64,000 nucleotides of DNA from Micropruina sp. (GTDB lineage Bacteria; Actinomycetota; Actinomycetes; Propionibacteriales; Propionibacteriaceae). A program made the translations under genes and the position numbers. Below are positions 25,018 through 33,188 of this stretch, one piece after another. Positions within the stretch are counted from its first letter, which is position 1, and each line of letters opens with the position of its first letter. The notes below the pieces were generated by a model. The model saw only the letters and a list, made by a program, of their open reading frames with translations. It was not told the origin of the DNA and ran no database searches. The DNA lies in the NCBI GenBank assembly GCA_016711205.1, contig JADJTM010000002.1, forward strand, positions 992,001 through 1,056,000, read 5' to 3'.

Positions 25018-25969
25018 GGCCCGAGCGGGCACCGTCCACCTGCTTCTGCGTCTCGTCGTCACCGATCGTGGCGAAGCTCATCAGCACGCTGCGCGACCCG
25101 TCGGAATGCTGCACCACCAACAGGTACACGTTGTCGCCGGGAATGTTCTCGAGGTAATCGATGCGCACCTGGTAGCGCAGTTCCCACGCCTTGAGGCCAT
25201 CGACGCGGATCGCCTTGCTGCTGCTCTGGCTGAACTGGGTGTCCTCGCCGAAGTAGAAGCGTTCCACGGAGTCGGCTGCGATCGCATCGGCCTGTTCCTC
25301 CAGGGTGTCCAGCATCGAGTGCGGCTGCACTCCGGCCAGGATCACCTCGCTCACCCAGGCCGCGGCGATGGTCCGCTGCAGGCCGGTGGCACAGATCGCC
25401 CACGGCACGGTGCGCACGGCGTTGACGCTCCAACGCGAGTCCTTGATCACCGGAACGCTCAGGCCGCCGCCGAACAGCCGTCCGTTCACCACAGCCTTCT
25501 CGTAGCGCGGGCAGGGCAGGCTCACCTCCGGCGACTTCGTCGGCGTCGGCGTCGGGGTCGGCGTCGGGGTAGGAGTGGGCGTCGGGGTGGGGCTGGTCTC
25601 GTCCCACGCCGAACGAGTGGGTGAGCCGGTGGGCGCCGAACGGGTGGGAGCCGGACGCTCGCCGGCCCCGAACACGCGCGGCAGCACGAACAGGGCCAGC
25701 AGCACCAGAGCCAGCACGGCGGCCAGGGCGCCCAGCAGGACGATGCCCCGCCCCCGGCGTCCGCCGGACGGTGCCGGGCCACCGGGGGTCGGGCCACCGG
25801 GGGTTGGACCACCGGGCGTCGGGCCACCCGAGCCTGGGCCGCCGGGGGCGCCACCGGGGATCGGGCCGCCCGGGGCGTCCGACAGTTGATCGGTCCAGGC
25901 GACGCCGTTCCAGTACCGGAACATGCCCGGCTGGCCGCCGGGATCGGGAAACCAGCCCGGTTGCGCCAT
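24998..25969 (-). CDS. DUF2510 membrane-anchored protein
   Basis: 323 residues. The N-terminal ~30 residues (GWFPDPGGQPGMFRYWNGVAWT) are a DUF2510 module. Gly/Pro repeats (GGPTP) follow, then one transmembrane helix near residues 75-100 and a Pro-Thr repeat linker (codon repeats at about 25537-25590). The C-terminal ~180 residues form an extracytoplasmic domain I do not recognise (about 130-323). GGAGGC upstream of ATG 25967-25969 supports the start. The architecture suggests a surface or signalling role, but no specific function is visible. Confidence 0.75.
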   Translation of the reverse strand: MAQPGWFPDPGGQPGMFRYWNGVAWTDQLSDAPGGPIPGGAPGGPGSGGPTPGGPTPGGPTPGGPAPSGGRRGRGIVLLGALAAVLALVLLALFVLPRVFGAGERPAPTRSAPTGSPTRSAWDETSPTPTPTPTPTPTPTPTPTKSPEVSLPCPRYEKAVVNGRLFGGGLSVPVIKDSRWSVNAVRTVPWAICATGLQRTIAAAWVSEVILAGVQPHSMLDTLEEQADAIAADSVERFYFGEDTQFSQSSSKAIRVDGLKAWELRYQVRIDYLENIPGDNVYLLVVQHSDGSRSVLMSFATIGDDETQKQVDGARSGLRVEKR

Positions 25970-26011
25970 TGCGTGCCTCCTCCTCGACCGCCATTCTGCC
26001 CGTCGGCCGGC

Positions 26012-26872
26012 TCAGGGCAGGGTGAGGATCTCCGCGCCGCTCGGCGTCACCACCAGCGAGTGCTCGAACTGGGCGCAGCGGCTGCCGTCGTTGGTGACCA
26101 CCGTCCAGCCGTCGCTCCAGATGGTCGAGTGGTGATCGCCCAGGGTGAGCATGGGTTCGATGGTGAAGGTCATGCCGGGCCGCATCACCGTGGTCAGGCT
26201 GGGTTCGTCATAATGCGGAATCACCAGTCCCGAGTGAAACGACGAGTGCACGCCGTGGCCGGTGTAGTCACGCACCACCCCGTAGCCGAAGCGTTTGGCG
26301 TAACTCTCGATCACCCGTCCGATCACGTTGACCTGACGGCCCGGACGCACCGCCCTGATCGCACGGTTCAGCGCCTCCTGGGTGTGCTCGGTGAGGTTCC
26401 GGGACGCCTGGTCGACCTCACCGCAGTAGAACGTGCCGCAGTTGTCGCCGTGCACTCCGCCGATGAAGACAGTGACGTCGATCTTGACCAGGTCGCCGTC
26501 CTCGAGCGGACGAAGGTCGGGTATGCCGTGGCAGATCACCTCGTTCACCGAGGTGCAGATCGACTTGGGGAAACCTCGGTAGCCCAGGGCCGACGGGTAC
26601 GCGCCGGAGTCACAGATGAACTCGTGGGCGACCGCATCCAGCTGGTCGGTGGTGACTCCGGGCGCGATCGCGTCGGCGGCCACGTGCATGGCCCGGGCGG
26701 CGATCCGTCCGGCGATGCGCATCTTCTCGATCACCTCGGTGGACTGCACGTCGGAGCCGGTGTAGCGATCGGGCGCGGGACGTCCGACGTAGTGGGGACG
26801 CTCGATCTGCGGCGGCACCCGGCGCTCGGGGGTTACCGGGTGGGGCTTGATCGCAGTCACGGGCGCGATCAT
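26012..26872 (-). CDS. map: Type I methionine aminopeptidase
   Basis: 286 residues. It removes initiator Met. Metal ligands appear in DVTVFIGGVHGDNC (two Asp), the GHGVHSSFH His, TFTIEPM (Glu) and FEHSLVVT (Glu). The N-terminal ~35 residues (HPVTPERRVPPQIERPHY) correspond to the SH3-binding-like extension of the actinobacterial MetAP1c type. The start is uncertain: ATG 26872 or GTG 26860, neither with a good RBS. It is divergent from the next small gene, with ~35 bp between starts. Confidence 0.92.
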   Translation of the reverse strand: MIAPVTAIKPHPVTPERRVPPQIERPHYVGRPAPDRYTGSDVQSTEVIEKMRIAGRIAARAMHVAADAIAPGVTTDQLDAVAHEFICDSGAYPSALGYRGFPKSICTSVNEVICHGIPDLRPLEDGDLVKIDVTVFIGGVHGDNCGTFYCGEVDQASRNLTEHTQEALNRAIRAVRPGRQVNVIGRVIESYAKRFGYGVVRDYTGHGVHSSFHSGLVIPHYDEPSLTTVMRPGMTFTIEPMLTLGDHHSTIWSDGWTVVTNDGSRCAQFEHSLVVTPSGAEILTLP

Positions 26873-26906
26873 AGTGGGGGCACCGAAGCGAAACAGGAGG
26901 CCTGCG

Positions 26907-27116
26907 GTGACGGACGGTGAGTGGTACTGGTGCCTCACGCACCACGCGGTCGAGCCCTACGAGGGGTGCAGGGCCGAGGATCGACTCGGTCCCTACCCCA
27001 CTCGTGACGAGGCCACCGCGGCCCTCGACACGGTGCAGCGGCGCAACGAACAGTGGGACCGCGAGGACGAGGAGTACGAGGGCGACGCCGATGCGCCGTC
27101 CGTGACCGGCGGCTGA
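26907..27116 (+). CDS. Small conserved actinobacterial protein (SPOR-like)
   Basis: 69 residues from GTG 26907, with an excellent AGGAGG at 26895-26900. The sequence (WYWCLTHHAVEPYEGC, then RLGPYPTRDEATAALD) matches a conserved small protein found next to map in many Actinomycetota, sometimes annotated SPOR-domain. CxxHH..Cys spacing could bind a metal. The acidic C-terminal tail (WDREDEEYEGD) is typical. Function unknown. Confidence 0.8.
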   Translation: MTDGEWYWCLTHHAVEPYEGCRAEDRLGPYPTRDEATAALDTVQRRNEQWDREDEEYEGDADAPSVTGG

Positions 27117-27193
27117 GTCGGACGGCGCCCAGGCTGCCCCTTGGGGAGACGACGGACGCGCGGCGAACACCGTGCGCACCGCAATACCGCGAT

Positions 27194-27209
27194 GTAACCC
27201 AAATGAAAC
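27194..27209 (+). promoter_or_regulatory. GlnR-type operator upstream of glnA2
   Basis: GTAAC-N6-GAAAC at 27194-27209 is an exact match to the GTNAC-N6-GAAAC box bound by the OmpR-type regulator GlnR. It ends 24 bp before the glnA2 ATG. A second box was not found beside it. Confidence 0.7.
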
Positions 27210-27233
27210 ACGCCGCGCGGCAGACTAGCGGCC

Positions 27234-28571
27234 ATGGATAAGCAGACCGAGTTCGTCCTGCGTGCCATGGAGGAGCGCGACGTCCGCTTCGTCCGGCTGT
27301 GGTTCACCGACGTGCTGGGGTACCTGAAGTCGGTGGCGATCGCTCCCGCTGAACTCGAGGGCGCCTTCGCCGAGGGCATCGGCTTCGACGGGTCGGCCAT
27401 TCAGGGGTTCACCCGCGTGTACGAGGCCGACATGGTGGCGCACCCCGACCCGTCCACGTTCCAGTTGCTGCCGTGGCGCGGCACCACGCAGGGCACCGCG
27501 CGCATGTTCTGCGACATCAGGCTGCCCGACGGCTCGCCCGCCTTCGCCGACCCCCGGTATGTGCTGAAGCGGGCACTGCGCAAGGCCGCCGACATGGGCT
27601 TCACCTTCTACACGCACCCCGAGGTCGAGTTCTACCTGTTCAAAGAGCCGGTGGTGCCGGGCGAACCGCCCACCCCGGTCGACCAGGGCGGCTACTTCGA
27701 CCACACCACTGCCAACGCCGGCACCGACTTTCGCCGGCACGCGATCACGCTGTTGGAGCAGATGGGCATCTCGGTCGAGTTCAGCCACCACGAGGGCGGC
27801 CCGGGCCAGCAAGAGATCGACCTGCGCTACGCGGACGCGCTGATGACCGCCGACAACATCATGACCTTCCGGGTGGTGATCAAAGAGGTCGCCGCGATGA
27901 AGAACATGTTCGCCTCGTTCATGCCCAAACCGCTGGAGAAGCACCCGGGTTCTGGCATGCACACCCACCTCTCGCTGTTCGAGGGCGACTCCAACGCCTT
28001 CTACGACGCCTCGGCCGAGTACAACCTGTCGAAGACCGCCCGCCAGTTCATCGCCGGACTGTTGCGGCACGCGGCCGAGATCTCGGCGGTGACCAACCAG
28101 TTCGTCAACAGTTACAAGCGACTGGTGGGTGGCTCCGAGGCGCCCCGCTACATCTGCTGGGGCCAGAACAACCGATCCGCGCTGGTGCGGGTGCCGATGT
28201 TCCAGCCCACCAAGGGCGCCTCCGCTCGGGTGGAGTTGCGCTCCCTTGATTCGGCGGCCAACCCGTACCTCGCCTACGCGCTGGTGCTCAGCGCCGGGCT
28301 GGCCGGCATCGAGAACGACTACGAGCTGCCCGAGGGCGCCGAGGACGACGTGTGGACGCTCAGCGAGCGCCAGCGTCAATCCCTGGGCATCGAGCCGTTG
28401 CCGCGCTCGCTGGACACCGCGATCACGCTGATGGAGAACTCGGAACTCGCCGCCGAAACCCTCGGCGAGCACGTGTTCGACTTCGTGCTGCGCAACAAGC
28501 GGGCCGAGTACGAGGAGTACCGGTCCCAGGTCACGCCCTGGGAGCTGCGCACGTCGCTGCCGGGCCTCTGA
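27234..28571 (+). CDS. glnA2: Glutamine synthetase, GlnA2-type
   Basis: 445 residues. It makes glutamine from glutamate, ammonia and ATP. Conserved blocks: IGFDGSAIQGF latch, HPEVEFYLF, EFSHHEGGPGQQEI, KPGSGMH-type region (HPGSGMHTH) and NNRSALVRVP. Its length matches mycobacterial GlnA2 (~446) rather than GlnA1 (~476). The adenylylation segment NLYDLPPEE seen in GlnA1 is replaced by a different sequence (NDYELPEGAED), so control by GlnE is doubtful. No Shine-Dalgarno is seen. It lies next to glnE, as in mycobacteria. Confidence 0.93.
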   Translation: MDKQTEFVLRAMEERDVRFVRLWFTDVLGYLKSVAIAPAELEGAFAEGIGFDGSAIQGFTRVYEADMVAHPDPSTFQLLPWRGTTQGTARMFCDIRLPDGSPAFADPRYVLKRALRKAADMGFTFYTHPEVEFYLFKEPVVPGEPPTPVDQGGYFDHTTANAGTDFRRHAITLLEQMGISVEFSHHEGGPGQQEIDLRYADALMTADNIMTFRVVIKEVAAMKNMFASFMPKPLEKHPGSGMHTHLSLFEGDSNAFYDASAEYNLSKTARQFIAGLLRHAAEISAVTNQFVNSYKRLVGGSEAPRYICWGQNNRSALVRVPMFQPTKGASARVELRSLDSAANPYLAYALVLSAGLAGIENDYELPEGAEDDVWTLSERQRQSLGIEPLPRSLDTAITLMENSELAAETLGEHVFDFVLRNKRAEYEEYRSQVTPWELRTSLPGL

Positions 28572-28573
28572 CC

Positions 28574-28951
28574 CTATTCGCATTTGACCAGGGGAAACAC
28601 CGCGGACAGGTCGCTGCGAACACCTGAGGCGCGCACCAGGTGCCGCGCGGCGGCGTCCGTCCAGACGAGGGTGCCGGCGGCCAGCCGCAGCAGCACGTCC
28701 GGAGCGCACTCGACCACGTTCGGCGGGGTGCCGCGGCGGTGCCGTCCAGCGTCGTCGATGGCCAGCTGCACCGCGGCGAACGGCGGCACGCGCAGCTCGA
28801 TGCTGCCGCCGGGATGCAACCGGGCCAGTTCGGCGCACACCGCCCGCACCAGCGCCGCGGTCTCGCCACGACCGAGTGGCTCATCGGCGTGCAGGCTCGC
28901 GACGGCACCGGTCAGCGCGGCTGCGTCGAACGGTGCGGGTTTGCGGGGCAT
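28574..28951 (-). CDS. Sterol-carrier-family protein (actinobacterial)
   Basis: 125 residues. The segment IELRVPPFAAVQLAIDD then HRRGTPPNVVECAPDVLLRLA matches a conserved actinobacterial protein annotated as sterol carrier family. The C-terminal half resembles an SCP2 fold (ASGVRSDLSAVFPL). A lipid-binding role is inferred only from that name. ATG 28951 is chosen; GTG 28957 is possible. It sits between glnA2 and glnE on the opposite strand, its stop just 2 bp from the glnA2 stop. Confidence 0.75.
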   Translation of the reverse strand: MPRKPAPFDAAALTGAVASLHADEPLGRGETAALVRAVCAELARLHPGGSIELRVPPFAAVQLAIDDAGRHRRGTPPNVVECAPDVLLRLAAGTLVWTDAAARHLVRASGVRSDLSAVFPLVKCE

Positions 28952-29016
28952 GGGCACGACGCTACCCGTGCAACGTCGGGCGGCGCTGCCGCGGCCACGC
29001 CAGTAGCATCACCGCT

Positions 29017-31977
29017 ATGGACCGGACGAAGACCACCGAGGGCACCCTCGCCCGGCTCGGCTTCGGCGATCCGCACAGTGCCGCAGACACCCTCAACGGC
29101 TGGTTCGCCGCGCACGGCGACGCCTGCGACACCCTGGTCGACCAGCTGCTCGCCTCGCCCGACCCCGACTTGGCGCTGAACGGACTGACCAGGCTGGTGG
29201 GGGTGCGTCCCGAGCTGCTGAGCGAGCTGGTCGCCGACCCTCAGTGGGGGTTGCGGGTGTGCCGGCTGCTCGGTGCGAGCGTCGCGCTCAACCAGCATCT
29301 CGGCGCGCATCCCGACGACGTGGAGGTGCTCCGCGGCTCCGTCGCGCGCCGCGACGCCGACGAGTTGCGGGCCGGCCTGCTGAGCGCGGTGGGCGCTGAT
29401 CCGGCAGCGGAGCGTCCGGTCGCGGACGCCGCCCGCTCGGACGACCTGCGGCGGGGCTACCGGCTCGAGCTGCTGCGGATCGCGGCCCGTGACCTCACGG
29501 CGGCCGACCCGCTGGCCGAACTTCCCGAGGTGGCGGGCGAGCTGGCCGACCTGGCCGACGCGACCGTCGAGGCCGCGCTCGCCCTGGCTCGGGGCGAGGT
29601 GCCCGGGTGGCCGAAGGTGCGGCTCTCGGTCATCGCGTTGGGCAAGACCGGGGGCCAAGAGCTCAACTACGTCAGCGACGTCGACGTGCTCTACATCGCC
29701 GAGCCGGCCCTGGTCGACGCGGGTGAGCCGGCCTGCAGTTCGGCCGAGGCGATCACGGTGGCGACGAAGCTGGCCGGGGCGCTGGCCCGGGTGTGCTCGG
29801 CGCACACGGCCGCCGGCACCATCTGGCAGATCGACGCGGCGCTGCGTCCCGAGGGCAAGAACGGTCCGCTGGTGCGCTCGCTGGCCTCGCATCAGGCCTA
29901 CTACGAGAAGTGGGCCAAGAACTGGGAGTTCCAGGCCATGCTGAAGGCCCGTCCGATGGCGGGTGATCCGGCACTGGGCGCCGAGTTCGTGGCGATGGTG
30001 CACCCGATGGTCTGGCAGGTCGCCGAGAACGACCAGTTCGTCAGCGAGACCCAGGCCATGCGGCGCCGCGTGATCGCCCTGCTGCCGGCACGCGAGGCCA
30101 ACCGCGAGATCAAGCTGGGTGCCGGCGGGCTGCGCGACGTGGAGTTCAGCGTGCAACTGATCCAGCTGGTGCACGGCAGGGCGGACGATCGCGTGCGCCA
30201 GGCGGGCACGCTCGCGGCGCTGGCGAACCTGATCGAGTTCGGCTACGTCGGACGCTCCGACGGCAGCGACCTGGACGCCGCCTACCGGCTGATGCGGTTG
30301 ATGGAGCACCGCATTCAGCTGGAGAAGATGCGCCGCACGCACCTGCTGCCCGAGGACGAGCTGAGCCTGCGGCGGCTGGCCCGCGGCACCGGCATGGCCG
30401 ACGCCGACGAACTGCTCGCCAAGTGGCGCGAGGCGACCCGCCGGGTGCTGACACTGCACCAGCGGCTGTTCTACTCGCCGCTGCTCGAAGCGGTGGCGCG
30501 CATCCCGTCCGGGGCTGTGCGACTGACCTCGTACGGCGCCGAGGTGCGGCTGCGGGCGCTCGGCTACGCCGACCCGAAGGCGGCGCTGCGGCACATCGCG
30601 GCGCTCTCGCAGGGCTTGTCGCGGCAGGCGGAGATCCAGCGGCAACTGCTGCCGGCGATGCTGGGCTGGTTCACCGCCGGCCCCAACCCCGATCACGCGC
30701 TGCTGGCGTTCCGGCAGGTGTCCGAGGCGATGGGACGCACCCACTGGTACCTGCGTGCCCTGCGCGACGGCGATGCGATGGCCGAACGGCTGGCGCGCAT
30801 CCTGTCGTCCAGCCGCTACACCGTCGAGTTGATGATGCGCGCCCCGCAATCGGTCGGCATGCTGGGCGATGCCGAGACCCTGACGCCCCGCGACCGCGGT
30901 GAGATCCTCGCCGAGATGCGGGCCTCGGCCAAGCGGCACGAGCAGGTCGAGGTGGCGGTCGAGCACATCCGGGCCGTCCGGCGCCGCGAGCTTCTCCGGC
31001 TGGCGATGGCCGACATTCTCGGCATGATCGATCTGACCACGGTGGGGGTGGGGCTGTCCGAGCTGGTCAGCGCCACCATCGACGGCACTCTCGAAGTGGT
31101 GCAGCGGCGGCACGAGTGGGCCCCCCGCATGGCGGTGATCGCGGTGGGACGGTGGGGCGGCGGCGAACTGGCCTACGCATCGGATGCCGACGCCATGTTC
31201 GTGGTGCAGGATTCCGATCGCCCGGACGCGACGAAGGTCGCCACCCAGGTCGTCACCGAGCTGCGGGCGGCACTGGCCAAGGCCGGCCCCGACCCGTCCC
31301 TCGACATCGACATCGACCTGCGGCCCGAGGGCAAGAACGGGCCGATGGTGCGTTCGCTGTCGTCGTTTCGCGCGTACTACGAGCGCTGGTCGTCGACGTG
31401 GGAGATGCAGATGCTGCTGCGGGCGGCACACGGGGCGGGTGACCAGGGGCTGTCGGGTGAGCTGCTGGAGGCGATCGACCGGCTGCGCTACCCGTCCGAG
31501 GGGTTGAGCCGGCATCAGGTGCACGAGATCCGCAAGCTGAAGGCGCGCATGGAGGTGGAGCGCATTCCTCGCGGCAGCGATCCGTTGCGCAACACCAAAC
31601 TCGGCCGGGGTGGGCTCTCGGACGTGGAGTGGGTCGTGCAGCTGCTGCAGCTCTCGAACGCGGGTGAGTTGCCCGAGCTGCGCACCACCTCGACCCTGGC
31701 GGCACTGGCCGCGGCCGAACGGGCGCAGCTGGTGTCCGCCGACGACGCGTCCGCCCTGCGCGATGCGTGGACGATGGCCAGTTCGTTGCGCAACGCCATT
31801 CTGTTGCTGCGCGGACGGGCGTCCGACACGATCCCGTCCGATCCCCGGGAGGTGTCGGCGGTGGCTCAACTGCTCGGCTACGACAAGGGCGAATCCAGCA
31901 TCATGCTGGACGAGTATCGGCGCCGCACCAGGCATGCCCGCCAGGTCATGGACCACGTCTTCTGGGGCCTGGAGTAG
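29017..31977 (+). CDS. glnE: Bifunctional GS adenylyltransferase/deadenylase
   Basis: 986 residues. It attaches and removes AMP on a Tyr of glutamine synthetase according to nitrogen status. Two nucleotidyltransferase domains carry the G-x(n)-DxD motif: LNYVSDVDVLYIAEP near residue 217 and LAYASDADAMFVVQDS near 718. The N half is the deadenylase and the C half the adenylylase in characterised GlnE proteins. Length fits mycobacterial GlnE (~994). The frame upstream of ATG 29017 is open but overlaps the divergent gene. Neighbour glnA2 and distal glnA1 complete the system. Confidence 0.95.
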   Translation: MDRTKTTEGTLARLGFGDPHSAADTLNGWFAAHGDACDTLVDQLLASPDPDLALNGLTRLVGVRPELLSELVADPQWGLRVCRLLGASVALNQHLGAHPDDVEVLRGSVARRDADELRAGLLSAVGADPAAERPVADAARSDDLRRGYRLELLRIAARDLTAADPLAELPEVAGELADLADATVEAALALARGEVPGWPKVRLSVIALGKTGGQELNYVSDVDVLYIAEPALVDAGEPACSSAEAITVATKLAGALARVCSAHTAAGTIWQIDAALRPEGKNGPLVRSLASHQAYYEKWAKNWEFQAMLKARPMAGDPALGAEFVAMVHPMVWQVAENDQFVSETQAMRRRVIALLPAREANREIKLGAGGLRDVEFSVQLIQLVHGRADDRVRQAGTLAALANLIEFGYVGRSDGSDLDAAYRLMRLMEHRIQLEKMRRTHLLPEDELSLRRLARGTGMADADELLAKWREATRRVLTLHQRLFYSPLLEAVARIPSGAVRLTSYGAEVRLRALGYADPKAALRHIAALSQGLSRQAEIQRQLLPAMLGWFTAGPNPDHALLAFRQVSEAMGRTHWYLRALRDGDAMAERLARILSSSRYTVELMMRAPQSVGMLGDAETLTPRDRGEILAEMRASAKRHEQVEVAVEHIRAVRRRELLRLAMADILGMIDLTTVGVGLSELVSATIDGTLEVVQRRHEWAPRMAVIAVGRWGGGELAYASDADAMFVVQDSDRPDATKVATQVVTELRAALAKAGPDPSLDIDIDLRPEGKNGPMVRSLSSFRAYYERWSSTWEMQMLLRAAHGAGDQGLSGELLEAIDRLRYPSEGLSRHQVHEIRKLKARMEVERIPRGSDPLRNTKLGRGGLSDVEWVVQLLQLSNAGELPELRTTSTLAALAAAERAQLVSADDASALRDAWTMASSLRNAILLLRGRASDTIPSDPREVSAVAQLLGYDKGESSIMLDEYRRRTRHARQVMDHVFWGLE

Positions 31978-31997
31978 CAGGGCAGTGAGCAGGAATA

Positions 31998-32335
31998 GGG
32001 GACGGTTCCTACTTCCTGCTCGCCCGGGGGAGGATCGGGCTCGGCTCCGGCAGGTAATGGGGACGGTTCTTTTCCCTGTCGCCCGGGGAGGGATCGGGCT
32101 CGGCTCCGGCAGGTAATGGGGACGGTTCCTTTCCCTGTCGCCCGGGGAGGGATCGGGCTCGGCTCCGGCAGGTAATGGGGACGGTTCCTTTCCCTGTCGC
32201 CTGGGGAGTGATCGGGCTCGGCTCCGGCAGGAGGCTGGCCCGGGCGACAGGTAAAAGAACCGTCCCCATTCCCGGTCGGGTCCATTCCCGGTCGGAGGCT
32301 GGCCCGGGCGACAGGTAAAGGAACCGTCCCCAATC
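31998..32335. repeat. Tandem array of ~59-bp GGGGACGGTTCC elements
   Basis: Four direct units start at 31998, 32059, 32118 and 32177 (periods 61, 59, 59); each has GGGGACGGTTCCTTTCCCTG, then CGCCCGGG and CTCGGCTCCGGCAGG. Two inverted partial units follow, ending near 32268 and 32331 (ACAGGTAAAGGAACCGTCCC). The array fills the gap between glnE and a convergent gene and could act as a transcription end. Confidence 0.88.
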
Positions 32336-32339
32336 CCGG

Positions 32340-33131
32340 TCAGAGACGCAGCACGGTCAGATCGGGGTGCACCTCGGCACCCAGGTCCGCCAGCCGGGCG
32401 GTGAGCCCGGCCAGCGGCGGGTTGTTGTGACCCACATGAAAGGCGATCACCCGGCTGGCGTCATCCACCGCGCCCAGGGCGCGCAGGTCGTCCAAGGCCT
32501 CGCCGAAGGTGGTGAAGCAGTGATGCACGGACGAGGGGGGCGTCACCTCGCCGAAGGTCTCCTCCAGCAGCACCAGGTCGAACCGCCAACCCTGGACGAG
32601 CTCCAGCAGCCGGGTGCGCCACGGGCCGGTGTCGGTGGCGTAGAGCAGCCGCCGGCCGTCCCGTTCGATCGCGTACAGCACCGCCTCGCCGAGCGCGTGA
32701 TGGGTGGCCGGCAGCACCTGCACCCGGTACCCGTCCACCTCGAATGAGTCGCCGGCCGTGACGGTCGTCAGCGTCACCACGCTCTGGTCGGGGGCGAGCC
32801 AGTCGCGGCAACGGTCGATCGCCGGCGCGGGCCCGATCACCTGCAACGGGGCCTCGCTCACCCACCCGCGGTGCATCAGGAACGACGGGTCCAGATGGTC
32901 GTCGTGCGCATGCGACACCAACACCGTGCGGACGCCGGTCAGGTCCCGTCCCGCCCGCTGCGCCTGCCGGGGGGACTCCGGCCCGCAGTCGATCAGCAAC
33001 CGGTCGTCCACCAGCACCGACGCGTTGGTGCGGATCGCCCCGGTCTCGCGGGCCTCCGCGCACGTGGGGCAGGTGCACCAGCAGTTGGGCACACCATCGG
33101 ACGCGCCGGTGCCGAGCAGCAGAACCTCCAT
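32340..33131 (-). CDS. MBL-fold hydrolase, PhnP-like
   Basis: 263 residues. The metallo-beta-lactamase motif is SHAHDDHLD (about residues 77-85); further His/Asp ligands follow (LYATDTG; FHVGHNN). The N-terminal CWCTCPTC cluster is a zinc-binding loop typical of PhnP-like cyclic phosphate phosphodiesterases. So a phosphodiesterase acting on a sugar cyclic phosphate or nucleotide is likely, but no phn genes are present here. ATG 33131 has GGGGAG upstream. It is divergent from the AftB-like gene. Confidence 0.8.
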   Translation of the reverse strand: MEVLLLGTGASDGVPNCWCTCPTCAEARETGAIRTNASVLVDDRLLIDCGPESPRQAQRAGRDLTGVRTVLVSHAHDDHLDPSFLMHRGWVSEAPLQVIGPAPAIDRCRDWLAPDQSVVTLTTVTAGDSFEVDGYRVQVLPATHHALGEAVLYAIERDGRRLLYATDTGPWRTRLLELVQGWRFDLVLLEETFGEVTPPSSVHHCFTTFGEALDDLRALGAVDDASRVIAFHVGHNNPPLAGLTARLADLGAEVHPDLTVLRL

Positions 33132-33188
33132 GCTCCCCAACCTACGTCCACCTGCTGTCACAATGGTCGCCGACCGGAAGGGGAACCC

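Noticed and set aside
28912..31956. 1000-codon antisense frame through glnE
   Set aside because: Same GC artefact; glnE itself has two clear nucleotidyltransferase motifs.
32009..32269. Small minus-strand protein from the GGGGACGGTTCC array
   Set aside because: Its repeats are simply the DNA repeat read in a frame; no start with RBS and no conserved residues.
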